Source of the DNA: Phaeacidiphilus oryzae TH49
Lineage (GTDB): Bacteria > Actinomycetota > Actinomycetes > Streptomycetales > Streptomycetaceae
Direction: 5' to 3'
NCBI RefSeq assembly: GCF_000744815.1
Contig: NZ_JQMQ01000005.1
Location: 5,723,801-5,787,800, forward strand
Length of the DNA stretch: 64,000 bases
Below the pieces are notes generated by a model. The model searched no databases. It was not told the origin of the DNA and worked only from the letters and a program-made list of their open reading frames with translations. Below, piece by piece: positions 11,303-19,920 of the stretch. Each line of letters begins with the position of its first letter. Position 1 is the first letter of the stretch. A program made the translations under genes and the position numbers.

Positions 11303-12598
11303 GTGAGTTCCGGGATGGTGGTCCCCGCGGACGGGGGTGCCGGCGGCGGCACAGCGCGGGGAGCGGACTCCACCGCCGTCACCAGGGCGGGCGGCAGGGG
11401 CCTTCCGCAGCAACCGGGACCGGTCGAGCCCTCGCTCGCCTGGCCGCCGGACGCGTGGGAGGAGGCCCGCCGGCGGGTGCAGCGGGCCGCCCGCGGCTAC
11501 GTCTGGCTGAATCTGGTCGAACAGCGGCTCCGCTCGGTGGTCGCCGAGGTGCTCCGGCCGGTCTACGAGCCGGTGCACGGCGAGGACTGGGTGATAGCGG
11601 CCGCCGGCCCCTCCGGGGAGGAGTGGGTGCAGCGGGCGGGGGCGGTGCGCGAGGTGAGCCGGCGGAAGGGCTACCTCCTCGACCCCGCCGACGACGACCT
11701 GGTGGTCTTCCTGACCCTGCCGCAGCTGCGCGAGCTGATGGTGCAGCACTGGCCGTGCTTCGAGCCGTTCCTCGCCGACCGGCGCGAACTGGAGCTCGCG
11801 CTGGACGAGTTGGAGGTCGCCCGGCACGTCGTCTCGCGCAACCGGGCGCTCACCGACAACGTCCTGGAGCAGGCCGAGCGGGCGGCGGGACGGCTGCTGG
11901 CGCTGCTCGACGGGGGCGGCGGCGCCGGCTCGCCGGGGCTGCGCGCCCCGGCCGACGTGGTCGAGGAGCTGGTCGGCGACCGGTACGGGGACGTCATCGG
12001 GGTGCATCCGGACCGGGTCCGGCTGCAACGCCAACTCCCGGTCGAGGACCTGCTGAACGGGGCCCGGCGGCTGGACGCGATCGGCATCGGCCTCAACCTC
12101 CTCTGCCAGAACTTCACCGGCCGGCGGCTGGTCCAGCTGGCCGCCTCCGGCTGCCGCACCCGGCTGCTCTTCCTCAACCCGGCCAGCTCGGCGGTGCGCC
12201 GCCGGGAGCGCGAACTCGGCCTTGGCCGGGGGGAGTTGGCCCGCGGCGTGGAGAACAACATCATGCACGTCCGGCGGGTCAGGTCGCGGCTGCGGGACAC
12301 CGGCGGCTTCGAGATCCGGGTCTTCGACGAGGTCCCGCGGTTCACCGCCTACCTGGTGGACGGGGACGGGCCGGACGGGATCGCCGTGGTCCAGCCGTAT
12401 CTGCGGCGGGCGCGCGGGAGCGAGTCGCCCGCGCTGGTGGTGCGCGCCGGCGGCGTCGGCGGGGCGCGCGGCGTACGCGCCGGGCGCGCGGGGGCCGCGA
12501 TCGACCCGGAGCGGCTGCGGAGCCAGGAACTCGGCCTCTTCCAGGTCTACCAGGAGGAGTTCGAGGGGATCTGGGGCGACTCCCGCCCGGTCTCCTGA
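11303..12598 (+). CDS. SAV_2148 family HEPN domain-containing protein
   Basis: 431 residues from GTG 11303 (VSSGMVVPADGG), with GGAG eight bases upstream. The start agrees with the usual beginning of this family, and an in-frame ATG at 11270 is less likely. The core segments ARGYVWLNLVEQRLRSVV, VHGEDWVIAAAGPSGEEWVQ, RKGYLLDPADDDLVVFLTLP and LRELMVQHWPCFEPF are strongly conserved in actinomycetes. The second half (QNFTGRRLVQLAASGCRTR, LLFLNPASSAVRRRERELG, then YLVDGDGPDGIAVVQPYL) resembles a phospholipase D-like fold as in DUF5919 proteins; that is my inference. The function is unknown. It is soluble, with no membrane segment or signal. Confidence 0.8.
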   Translation: MSSGMVVPADGGAGGGTARGADSTAVTRAGGRGLPQQPGPVEPSLAWPPDAWEEARRRVQRAARGYVWLNLVEQRLRSVVAEVLRPVYEPVHGEDWVIAAAGPSGEEWVQRAGAVREVSRRKGYLLDPADDDLVVFLTLPQLRELMVQHWPCFEPFLADRRELELALDELEVARHVVSRNRALTDNVLEQAERAAGRLLALLDGGGGAGSPGLRAPADVVEELVGDRYGDVIGVHPDRVRLQRQLPVEDLLNGARRLDAIGIGLNLLCQNFTGRRLVQLAASGCRTRLLFLNPASSAVRRRERELGLGRGELARGVENNIMHVRRVRSRLRDTGGFEIRVFDEVPRFTAYLVDGDGPDGIAVVQPYLRRARGSESPALVVRAGGVGGARGVRAGRAGAAIDPERLRSQELGLFQVYQEEFEGIWGDSRPVS

Positions 12599-12776
12599 GC
12601 CGGCGGCCACCCGGCCGGAAGGACTTCACGGCGTTCTCATGAGCGGCTCATGGAGGACCGATAGCGTGTCAGATGCCGGCCGGGCGCGTCCTCCTGGCGT
12701 TCACCGCCATGGGCGTGAACCGGCCGGTCCAGACTTCTCTCGCGCCCGCGAGCCCGCCCCCGACCCCCCGGCGATG

Positions 12777-12799
12777 TTGTCAGTGGGGGGCGGGATGAT
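12777..12799 (+). promoter_or_regulatory. RecA-NDp (PafBC-type) DNA-damage promoter
   Basis: TTGTCAGTG at 12777-12785, an 8-base spacer, then GATGAT at 12794-12799. This matches the mycobacterial and streptomycete RecA/LexA-independent damage promoter TTGTCRGTG-N8-TANNNT except for the first -10 base. It sits 40 bases before the exonuclease start codon. Confidence 0.6.
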
Positions 12800-12838
12800 G
12801 GGGGCGACCGGACAGCGGGCGAGAGGACGGGCTGTCGG

Positions 12839-13588
12839 ATGACTTGGGCTGATGGCGTACTGGTCGGCTTCGACCTGGAGACGACGGGCACGGATCCGGC
12901 GACCTCACGGATCGTCACCGCCGCGCTGGTGAAGACCAAGGGCGGCGAACCGGTCGGCACGCCGGGGGCGTGGGTGGTCGATCCCGGGATACCGGTCCCG
13001 GCCGAGGCCGCGGCGATCCACGGGTACACCACCGAGCGGGTCCGCGCGGAGGGCCGCCCGCCCGCCGAGGCGGTGGACGAGATCGCCGCCGCCCTCTGCG
13101 GCCATCTCGCGGACGGGGTGCCGGTGGTGGTCTTCAACGCCCCCTTCGACCTCTCCCTGCTGGAGGCCGAGCTGGCCCGGTACGGGCTCGCCTCGCTCGC
13201 CGAGCGGCTCTCCGCCCGGCGGGGCGCGCTCCCCGGGGGCGCGCCCGCGCTGATCGGCCCGGTGATCGACCCGCTGGTGCTCGACCGCAGGCTGGACAGG
13301 TACCGCCGCGGCTCGCGGACGCTGGGCAGCGTCTGCGCCGCCTACGGGGTGGTCTTCGCGGCGGCCGACGCCCACCAGGCGGGCGGGGACGCGCTGGCCG
13401 CCGTGCGGGTCGCGGTGGCGCTGGCCCGCCGGCACGCCGGCCAGCTGGACGGCGTCGACGCCGAGCTGCTCCACCGGCACCAGGTGGGCTGGCACGCCGA
13501 GTGGGCGGCGGACTTCGAGGGCTGGCTCCGCCGCGGCCGCGAGCCCGGCGCGACGATTCCGCGGGACTGGCCGCTGCGGGCGGGGTAG
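12839..13588 (+). CDS. DnaQ-like 3'-5' exonuclease (DEDDh)
   Basis: 249 residues. Exo I is VGFDLETTGTD (metal ligands Asp and Glu), Exo II is around VVVFNAPFDLSLLEAEL, and Exo III is the His/Asp pair in DAHQAGGDALAAVRV (HxAxxD), all in the order of proofreading-type exonucleases. It is a stand-alone nuclease domain with no polymerase or BRCT part. ATG 12839 follows a GAGAGG ribosome site. The RecA-NDp-like promoter upstream suggests induction after DNA damage and a role in repair or degradation of damaged ends (inference). Confidence 0.88.
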   Translation: MTWADGVLVGFDLETTGTDPATSRIVTAALVKTKGGEPVGTPGAWVVDPGIPVPAEAAAIHGYTTERVRAEGRPPAEAVDEIAAALCGHLADGVPVVVFNAPFDLSLLEAELARYGLASLAERLSARRGALPGGAPALIGPVIDPLVLDRRLDRYRRGSRTLGSVCAAYGVVFAAADAHQAGGDALAAVRVAVALARRHAGQLDGVDAELLHRHQVGWHAEWAADFEGWLRRGREPGATIPRDWPLRAG

Positions 13589-13756
13589 CCCGCAGGCGGC
13601 GGACTCAGGGTGCCGCTCCGCCCTGAGGCGGAGAGGAGTCCACCCGAGGCTCAACCCGTGGGACGAGTCCTCGGCGCCGACGCCGGGAGAGGATATAGCC
13701 CGGGGGTACCGCCGGGCCCGGTGAGCGGTGGCGACCTAGGATGGTCATCGCCTGCC

Positions 13757-13782
13757 ACTTACCTGCCGACCGGCTAGTAAGT
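13757..13782. promoter_or_regulatory. ACTTAC-N14-GTAAGT inverted repeat upstream of the MMPL gene
   Basis: Perfect 6-base arms, 54 bases before the transporter ATG and just downstream of a TAGGAT -10-like box (13737-13742). The position fits a TetR or MarR operator. No regulator gene is adjacent. Confidence 0.45.
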
Positions 13783-13835
13783 CATCCCCGAAGCGTCGAG
13801 ATCTCTGGCCGGCCTGCCTTGGAGGCATCCCAGCA

Positions 13836-16019
13836 ATGTTCCGCCGGATAGGGCGAGTAGTCGTCCGCCATCCCATCTGGACGATCGTGGCGTGGTTGAT
13901 CGCCGCGGTCGCCATCGTCGCGTCGGCACCCAGCCTGCCGTCGAACAGCGACGAGAGCAGCTTCCTGCCGAAGAGCTATGAGTCCATTCAGGCCATGGAC
14001 CTCCAGCAGAAGGCCTTTCCGCAGGCCTTCACGCCGTCCGCGATCGTGCTGTTCGACCGTACCGACGGCGGGCGGCTGACCGCGGCGGACAAGGCCGAGG
14101 TCGCCAAGGTCACCCAGGAGCTCGGCGCCAAGAAGATCGACCAGGTGCAGCGGGTCGTCCCGGGCATCCCGTCCAAGGACGGCAAGTACGACATGGCGCT
14201 GGTCCAGATGGACAAGGCCAACGCCGGCACCCCGAAGCAGGCAGACGCGGCCAAGACGCTCCGGGCCGACGCCAAGGACCTGGTCCGCGGCTCCCCGCTG
14301 GAGGCCAAGCTCGGCGGCTCCGCCGCGCAGGCCCTCGACCAGCAGGACGCCTCCAGCAGTGGTCAGGCGATCATCGCCTACGGCGTCTTCCTCATCATCC
14401 TCGTCACCCTTCTGATCATCTTCCGGGCGCCGATCATCGCGATCCTGCCGCTGGTGATGATCGGCGTGGTGGCCTCGGTCGCCAACGGGCTGATCGCCGA
14501 CGCCACCAAGCTCTTCGGCCTGCAGGCGAACAGTTCGGTCTCGTCGATCCTGGTCGTGGTGCTGTTCGGGGTCGGCACCGACTACTTCCTCTTCCTGATG
14601 TTCCGGTACCGGGAGCAGCTGCGGGCCGGCGAGGAGCGCCGGGAGGCCATGATCAACGCGGTCGGCCGGGTCGGTGAGGCGATCGCCTCCGCCGCCGGCG
14701 CGGTGATCATCGCCTTCCTCGCGCTGACCCTCTCCAGCCTGGGCTTCCTCAAGCAGATGGGCCCGGCGCTGGCGATCGCCGTCGCGGTCACCCTGCTGGC
14801 CGGACTCACCCTGATCCCCGCAGTCTGCTCGCTGATCCGCCCGCGGGCGCTGTTCTGGCCGTCCAAGGCCTGGCAGCGGGAGCCCTCCAACGCGCGGTTC
14901 GCGGCGCTCGGCCGGACGGTGCAGAAGCGGCCTGCGATCGTGGCCCTGGTCTCCGGCCTGGTGATGGTGGCGCTGGCGTTCGGCGCGACCGGCTTCAAGG
15001 CCACCTTCGACCTGGCGTCCGGCTCGATGCCGAAGACCGCCGAGTCGATGGTCGTGCAGAACCAGATGCAGGCCGCCTACTCGGCCGGCGCGGCCGACCC
15101 GACGCAGGTCTACCTGACCAGCACCCAGGGGCAGCCCATCGACAAGGCCGCGCTGCCGGCCTTCGAGCAGAAGCTCAAGGGCGTCGGTGGCGTCGCCGCC
15201 GTGCAGCCGACCGGCCTGAGCAAGGACGGCGAGACGGCGAGCATCTCCGTCACCCTCAAGTACAAGCCGGAGAGCGACCAGGCGCTGAGCGCGGTGGACC
15301 AGGTGCGCTCCGTCGCCCACGCCGACGCGCCGCCCGGGACCAAGGCGCTGGTCGGCGGAACCTCCGCGATCTACAAGGACATCGACAAGGCGGTCAACCA
15401 CGACTACCGGACGGTGTTCCCGGTCGCGGCCATCCTGATCATGGTGATCCTGGGGCTGCTGCTGCGGTCGCTGGTCGCGCCGTGGTACCTGATGGCCTCG
15501 GTGGCGCTGGGCTTCGGCGCGACGCTGGGCGCGACGGTGCTGATCTTCCAGAACATCGGCGGGCAGGACGGCCTGATGTTCATGCTGCCGGTGATCATGT
15601 ACTTGTTCGTGGTCGCCATCGGCACGGACTACAACATCCTGATGATCGCGCGGCTGAGAGAAGAGGCGCGGGAGGGGCGCTCGCCCCGGGAGGCGGCGGC
15701 GCAGGCGCTGCGGCACGCCGGGCCGACGGTGGCGGCGGCCGGGTTCATCCTGGCGGCGACCTTCGCCAGCATGATGCTGGCCGGGCAGTCCTTCCTCACC
15801 GAGATGGGCTTCACGGTGGCCTTCGGGATCGTGGTCGCGGCGTTCGTGATGGCGATGTTCTTCACGCCCAGCCTGACCGCTCTGATCGGGCACGCTGCCT
15901 GGTGGCCGGGGCACGCGGATCGCAAGGGCGGGTCCGGATCGCTGCCGGAGGGCTCGTCGCCCGAGGACGAGTCCGACGAGGCGCGCCGGGTGGTCGCGGT
16001 GCAGCGCCCGCGACGGTAA
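13836..16019 (+). CDS. MMPL family (RND-like) membrane transporter
   Basis: 727 residues, a normal length for single MMPL proteins of actinomycetes. Layout: one N-terminal membrane segment (VRHPIWTIVAWLIAAVAIVA), an extracytoplasmic loop (residues about 35-170), a 5-helix bundle with GVGTDYFLFLMFRYREQLRA, a second loop, and a second bundle with AIGTDYNILMIARLREE. The two paired GTDY motifs are the proton-relay signature of the family. The tail is acidic, ending in basic residues. Members export lipids or hydrophobic compounds; the cargo is unknown. ATG 13836 has GGAGG ten bases upstream. A strong terminator follows. Confidence 0.92.
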   Translation: MFRRIGRVVVRHPIWTIVAWLIAAVAIVASAPSLPSNSDESSFLPKSYESIQAMDLQQKAFPQAFTPSAIVLFDRTDGGRLTAADKAEVAKVTQELGAKKIDQVQRVVPGIPSKDGKYDMALVQMDKANAGTPKQADAAKTLRADAKDLVRGSPLEAKLGGSAAQALDQQDASSSGQAIIAYGVFLIILVTLLIIFRAPIIAILPLVMIGVVASVANGLIADATKLFGLQANSSVSSILVVVLFGVGTDYFLFLMFRYREQLRAGEERREAMINAVGRVGEAIASAAGAVIIAFLALTLSSLGFLKQMGPALAIAVAVTLLAGLTLIPAVCSLIRPRALFWPSKAWQREPSNARFAALGRTVQKRPAIVALVSGLVMVALAFGATGFKATFDLASGSMPKTAESMVVQNQMQAAYSAGAADPTQVYLTSTQGQPIDKAALPAFEQKLKGVGGVAAVQPTGLSKDGETASISVTLKYKPESDQALSAVDQVRSVAHADAPPGTKALVGGTSAIYKDIDKAVNHDYRTVFPVAAILIMVILGLLLRSLVAPWYLMASVALGFGATLGATVLIFQNIGGQDGLMFMLPVIMYLFVVAIGTDYNILMIARLREEAREGRSPREAAAQALRHAGPTVAAAGFILAATFASMMLAGQSFLTEMGFTVAFGIVVAAFVMAMFFTPSLTALIGHAAWWPGHADRKGGSGSLPEGSSPEDESDEARRVVAVQRPRR

Positions 16020-16034
16020 CCGCTTCTGCGGGGT

Positions 16035-16080
16035 GGGCCCCCGTGCGGCCCGGGTTCCGACCCGGGCGGCGCGGGGGCCC
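16035..16080. terminator. Bidirectional hairpin between the MMPL and chelatase genes
   Basis: Outer stem GGGCCCCCG/CGGGGGCCC (16035-16043 with 16072-16080) and inner stem CCCGGGT/ACCCGGG (16049-16055 with 16060-16066). It lies between convergent genes. There is no T-run, which is common for actinomycete terminators. Confidence 0.65.
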
Positions 16081-16128
16081 GTTCGCTCTGCCTCTGCCCC
16101 TCGCCCCGGAAATCGCGGGCGCGGAGAG

Positions 16129-16905
16129 CTACAGGCCCGCCGCGTACTCCAGCGCCCCGCGCGGAAGCTCGGCGCAGCCGGTGTAGCGGGTCAGCAGGAG
16201 GCGGGCGAGTTCCGGGGCGGGGCCCAGGGGCGCGGCCAGGGTGGCGGCGCCGGGCGCGTCGGTCGTCGCGGCGGCGATGCGGTCCGGGAGGAGGCCGGGG
16301 GCCAGGAGGTACGGGGCCACGGCGATGCGGGTCGCGCCCGCCGCACGCAGCGCGGCTATCGCGTCGGGGACCCGCGGCCCGGAGGCCGAGGCGTAGGCCA
16401 CCTCGACGGCCGCCCAGCCCCGCGTCGCGCGGTACGCGGCCGCCACCCCCCGGGTCGCCGCGTTCGCGGCCGGGTCCGAGGAGCCCGCCGCGGCGAGGAC
16501 GATCCCGGTGCCCGGGGAGGGGTGGACGCCGGCCTCCGCGAGCCGGCGGTCGAGGGCCGCGAGGAGGAGCGGATGCGGGCCGAGGACGTCGGCGAGCCGG
16601 ACGTCCAGCCCGGGAAGCCGGGACGTCGCCTCGGCCAGCACCCCGGGGATGTCGTGCTTGGCGTGGAAGGCCCGGTTGAGGAGCAGCGGGACCGCGATCA
16701 CCGGCCGCTCCGGGTCGTCCGACCAGAGGCGTTCCAGGACCTGGGGGAGCCGGGGCGCGCAGTGGTCGAGGTACCCCGCGGTGACCGCGAGGTCCGGCCG
16801 CAGCCCGCGCAGCGCCGTCGTCAGCCCGCTGACGACCGCGGCGTGCCGGGGGTCCCGGCTGCCGTGGGCGACGAGCAGCAGTACCGGCTGACGTGGTGGC
16901 GTCAT
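16129..16905 (-). CDS. Sirohydrochlorin chelatase-like protein (CbiX/SirB type)
   Basis: 258 residues with two CbiX-like halves. The metal-site motif VLLLVAHGSRDP is near the N terminus, and a second AAAGSSDPAANAATR segment marks the second half. The family inserts Fe2+ (siroheme) or Co2+ (cobalamin) into sirohydrochlorin. Siroheme is the cofactor of CysI encoded at the head of this gene block, so a ferrochelatase role is the best reading. I chose ATG 16905 because ACGGAG lies six bases upstream; two earlier in-frame starts (16911, 16923) leave no room for a ribosome site. It starts 15 bases after the end of the permease gene, so it belongs to the same transcript. Confidence 0.83.
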   Translation of the reverse strand: MTPPRQPVLLLVAHGSRDPRHAAVVSGLTTALRGLRPDLAVTAGYLDHCAPRLPQVLERLWSDDPERPVIAVPLLLNRAFHAKHDIPGVLAEATSRLPGLDVRLADVLGPHPLLLAALDRRLAEAGVHPSPGTGIVLAAAGSSDPAANAATRGVAAAYRATRGWAAVEVAYASASGPRVPDAIAALRAAGATRIAVAPYLLAPGLLPDRIAAATTDAPGAATLAAPLGPAPELARLLLTRYTGCAELPRGALEYAAGL

Positions 16906-16919
16906 GCGCATCTCCGTGA

Positions 16920-17822
16920 TCACCTCTTGGCGGCGAGCAGTCCGCGGGAACGTAGCACCCGCCGTTCCATCGGGGAGAAGACGACCAGTTCGATCCCGAT
17001 CCCGACGAGCAGGATCAGGATGATGGTCGCGAGTACCGTCGGCATGTCCTGGATGTCACGGGCGTTTTCCAAAGCCTGACCGAGGCCGATGCCCAGGGCG
17101 GGAGAACTCGCGATCAGCTCGGCCGCCATCAGGGACCGCCAGGCGAACGCCCAGCCCTGCTTGAGGCCGGCCATGTAGCCCGGCATCGCGGCCGGCAGCA
17201 GGATGTGCCAGATGCCGCGGAGTCCGGTCGCGCCGAGCGTCCGGCCGGCCCGCAGGTAGAGCGGCTGGACCTGGTCGACCCCGGCGACCAGGCCGTTGGC
17301 GATGGACGGCACGGCGCCGAGGAGGATGACGCAGTAGATGGTGGCGTCGGAGAGGCCGAACCAGATGATGGACGCCGGCACCCAGGCCACCGAGGGGATG
17401 GACTGCAGCCCGGTGAGGATCGGCCCGATGGCCGCCCGCACCACCTTCACCCTGGCCACCACCAGGCCGAGCGGGGTGCCGATCACCGTCGCGACCAGGA
17501 AGCCGAGGACCCCGCGGGAGAGCGAGGTCCAGATCGGCTGGAGGAGGGTGCCCTTCAGCCACTCCTGGTGGAGGCTGTTCCAGACGTCGGCGGGACCGGG
17601 GAGGAGGTCCGGGCGCTTGATGCCGGACCAGTAGATCAGCTGCCAGATGACGAGGACGAGGACGACCGCGACCACCGGCGGCAGGACCTTGCGGAGGAGC
17701 ACCGCCCGGAGCGGTTCGCGGGCCGGCTCGCTGCTCTCCAGGGCGTCCAGGCCCGCTTCCAGCCCGGAGAGGCCGGTCGCGGTGGTGTCCGCCGACTCGG
17801 TTCGGGTCTCAGTGCTGGCCAT
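16920..17822 (-). CDS. ssuC: Sulfonate/taurine-type ABC permease
   Basis: 300 residues. After a 45-residue cytoplasmic start come about six membrane segments (VVAVVLVLVIWQLIYWSG first) and the EAA loop (LYLRAGRTLGATGLRGIWHI). The closest known group is SsuC/TauC, which with SsuB and SsuA imports alkanesulfonates or taurine. ATG 17822 overlaps the end of ssuB by 14 bases. The location after the cys genes supports sulfur-source uptake rather than nitrate or thiamine-precursor uptake, which use similar permeases. Confidence 0.87.
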   Translation of the reverse strand: MASTETRTESADTTATGLSGLEAGLDALESSEPAREPLRAVLLRKVLPPVVAVVLVLVIWQLIYWSGIKRPDLLPGPADVWNSLHQEWLKGTLLQPIWTSLSRGVLGFLVATVIGTPLGLVVARVKVVRAAIGPILTGLQSIPSVAWVPASIIWFGLSDATIYCVILLGAVPSIANGLVAGVDQVQPLYLRAGRTLGATGLRGIWHILLPAAMPGYMAGLKQGWAFAWRSLMAAELIASSPALGIGLGQALENARDIQDMPTVLATIILILLVGIGIELVVFSPMERRVLRSRGLLAAKR

Positions 17823-18639
17823 GGCGGCGGATCTCCCCACGGAGCTGTTCGGTGATCTCGACGGAGAGTTCGGCCACGCCCGCCGACTCGATGCGGCGGG
17901 GCTGCGGCAGGTCGATCGTCCACTCGCGGGCGATCCGGCCGGGGCGGGAGGAGAGGAGCACCACCCGCTGGGCGAGGCGGACCGCCTCCCGGACGTTGTG
18001 GGTGACGAAGAGGACGGAGAGGCCGAGCCCGGAGTCGCCGGAGGTGTTGGCGGCCCCCCAGATCCGGGTGAGCTCCTCGTGGAGGACGTCCCGGGTGATG
18101 GCGTCCAGGGCGGCGAAGGGCTCGTCCATCAGCAGCACAGGGGACTGCTGGGCGAGGGCGCGGGCCATCGCCACCCGCTGGCGCATCCCGCCGGAGAGCT
18201 CGTGCACCCGCTTGCGGTAGGAGCCCTTCAGCCGGACGAGTTCGAGCAGCCGCTCGGCCTCGTCCCTGCGGTCGGCCCGGGGCACCCCGCGCAGCCGCAG
18301 GGCGAGTTCGATGTTGCGGCCGGCGGTGAGCCACGGGAAGAGCGCGTGCTCCTGGAACATCAGGGCGGCCCGGCCGCCCTCGACCTCGATCGCCCCCTGG
18401 CTCGGCGACTCCAGGCCGGCCACCAGGTTGAGCAGGGTGGACTTGCCGCAGCCCGAGGCGCCGAGGAGGCAGACGAACTCGCCGGGGGCGACGTCCAGGC
18501 TGATGTCGTCCAGTACCGGCGCCGATCCTGGGCGGCCGAAGGTCTTGGAGACGTGGTCGATGCGGACGGCCGGGGCCGTGCCGGAGCCGGGCTCCGACGG
18601 CGCGGCCGACCGGGGGGGCTGGGTGAGCGCCGGGGCCAT
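17809..18639 (-). CDS. ssuB: Sulfonate/taurine-type ABC ATPase
   Basis: 276 residues. Walker A GASGCGKST, Q-loop MFQEHALFPWLT, signature LSGGMRQRV, Walker B VLLMDEPFAALD and the switch His in VLFVTHN are all present. It energises import through SsuC. I chose ATG 18639 because AGGAGGTGACCGGC lies directly upstream; earlier in-frame codons would extend into a region that forms a long hairpin. It is co-directional with ssuA and overlaps ssuC. Confidence 0.9.
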   Translation of the reverse strand: MAPALTQPPRSAAPSEPGSGTAPAVRIDHVSKTFGRPGSAPVLDDISLDVAPGEFVCLLGASGCGKSTLLNLVAGLESPSQGAIEVEGGRAALMFQEHALFPWLTAGRNIELALRLRGVPRADRRDEAERLLELVRLKGSYRKRVHELSGGMRQRVAMARALAQQSPVLLMDEPFAALDAITRDVLHEELTRIWGAANTSGDSGLGLSVLFVTHNVREAVRLAQRVVLLSSRPGRIAREWTIDLPQPRRIESAGVAELSVEITEQLRGEIRRHGQH

Positions 18640-18665
18640 GCCGGTCACCTCCTGTGCTTTCTGAG

Positions 18666-18747
18666 CCGGTGCCCGCCCCGCGTCCCCGTCGGCGTGATCG
18701 ACGGGCATCGACGGGATCGCCGCAGGGGGCGCGAGGGCGGGCACCGG
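18666..18747 (-). promoter_or_regulatory. Long hairpin between ssuA and ssuB
   Basis: A perfect 13-base stem, CCGGTGCCCGCCC (18666-18678) with GGGCGGGCACCGG (18735-18747), closes a loop of about 56 bases. It falls inside the transcript after ssuA and before the ssuB ribosome site. This could stabilise the ssuA message or partly terminate transcription so that binding protein exceeds ATPase and permease (inference). Confidence 0.45.
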
Positions 18748-18795
18748 AGTCGGGGAGGGGTACAGGGGTACGGGACGCGGATCAGTAGGCGACGC

Positions 18796-19920
18796 TCACT
18801 GCGTGCCGAGGCCCGCCGCGCTGACGGCGGGCTTTCCGGCGGCCTTGAGCACCTTGTTCAGCGGGGTCAGGTCGTAGATCCCGCTGAGGTCGGGGGCGGA
18901 GAGGAGGCCCGCGGTGACCGCGTGCTGCGCCTCCGTCTTGAGGGTGGAGGCCAGCGGGTCGTCGGTGACCTCGATGTTCTTCCAGGCGTCGTCGAGGACG
19001 ACGGTCGGCAGGGGCTTGCCGGTGAGCTTGGCGAGCGCCTGGTTGGCGGTCTTCTTCGCCTCGGCCGGGTTGGCGGCGATCCAGTCGTTGGTGTCGACGG
19101 AGGCCTTGAGGACGGCCTCGACCACGTCCGGGTGCGCCTTGAGGAACTTCTGCGAGACGATCACGTTGGTGGTGACGAACCTGCCGCCGGGCCACAGGCT
19201 CTTCTCGTCGACGAGGGTCTTCCCGCCCGCCGCGACCAGCTTGGAGGCGGTCGGCTCGGGCACCCAGGCACCGTCGATCTGATCGGACTTGAACTCGGTG
19301 GGGGTGAGGGAGTTGTCCGTGCGGACCACCGAGACGTCGCCCTTGCCGGACTGCGCGTCCTCCTTGAACCCGTGCTGGGAGAGGAAGTTGAGGAGGGCGA
19401 CGTCCTGGGTGTTGCCGAGCTGCGGGCTGGCGATCCTCTTGCCCTTGAGGTCCGCGATGGACTTGATCTTCGACGGGTTCACCACCAGCGAGGCGCCGCC
19501 GGAGACCGAACCCGAGATGATCCGCAGGCTGGTGCCCTTGGACTTGCTGTAGCCGGAGATCGCCGGGGAGGGGCCGATCCAGCCGATGTCGATCGAGCCG
19601 GCGTTGAGCGCCTCGATCTCGGACGGGCCGGCGTTGAAGATCTGGGTCTGCAGCTTGGTGCCGCCCAGGTCCTTCTGGAACCGGCCGTTCTCCACCCCCA
19701 CCAGCGGGGTGGTGTGGGTGATGTTGCCGAAGTACCCGATCCGCACGGTGGACGCGGAGAGCGCCTTGCCGGACGCCTGGACGGTGGACCCGGTGGTCGC
19801 CGCCTGGGAGCCGTACCCGCAGGCGGACAGCAGCGCGGCGAGGGCGAGGACGGAGCCCGAGAGGAGCGCGGGCTTTCTCCAACGCTGGCGCGGGGTGGAC
19901 AGGACGGGGCGGACGGACAT
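18796..19920 (-). CDS. ssuA: Sulfonate-binding lipoprotein
   Basis: 374 residues. The N terminus is a lipoprotein signal: basic residues, a hydrophobic stretch (LLSGSVLALAAL) and the lipobox LSAC with the modified Cys at about 34. The mature part is an SsuA/THI5-like periplasmic-binding fold (VRIGYFGNITHTTPLVGVE, IEALNAGSIDIGWIGPSP, DLKGKRIASPQLGNTQDVALL). It captures alkanesulfonates or a similar sulfur source outside the membrane and hands it to SsuC. It follows cysN after about 260 bases on the same strand, so it may have its own promoter. Confidence 0.88.
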   Translation of the reverse strand: MSVRPVLSTPRQRWRKPALLSGSVLALAALLSACGYGSQAATTGSTVQASGKALSASTVRIGYFGNITHTTPLVGVENGRFQKDLGGTKLQTQIFNAGPSEIEALNAGSIDIGWIGPSPAISGYSKSKGTSLRIISGSVSGGASLVVNPSKIKSIADLKGKRIASPQLGNTQDVALLNFLSQHGFKEDAQSGKGDVSVVRTDNSLTPTEFKSDQIDGAWVPEPTASKLVAAGGKTLVDEKSLWPGGRFVTTNVIVSQKFLKAHPDVVEAVLKASVDTNDWIAANPAEAKKTANQALAKLTGKPLPTVVLDDAWKNIEVTDDPLASTLKTEAQHAVTAGLLSAPDLSGIYDLTPLNKVLKAAGKPAVSAAGLGTQ

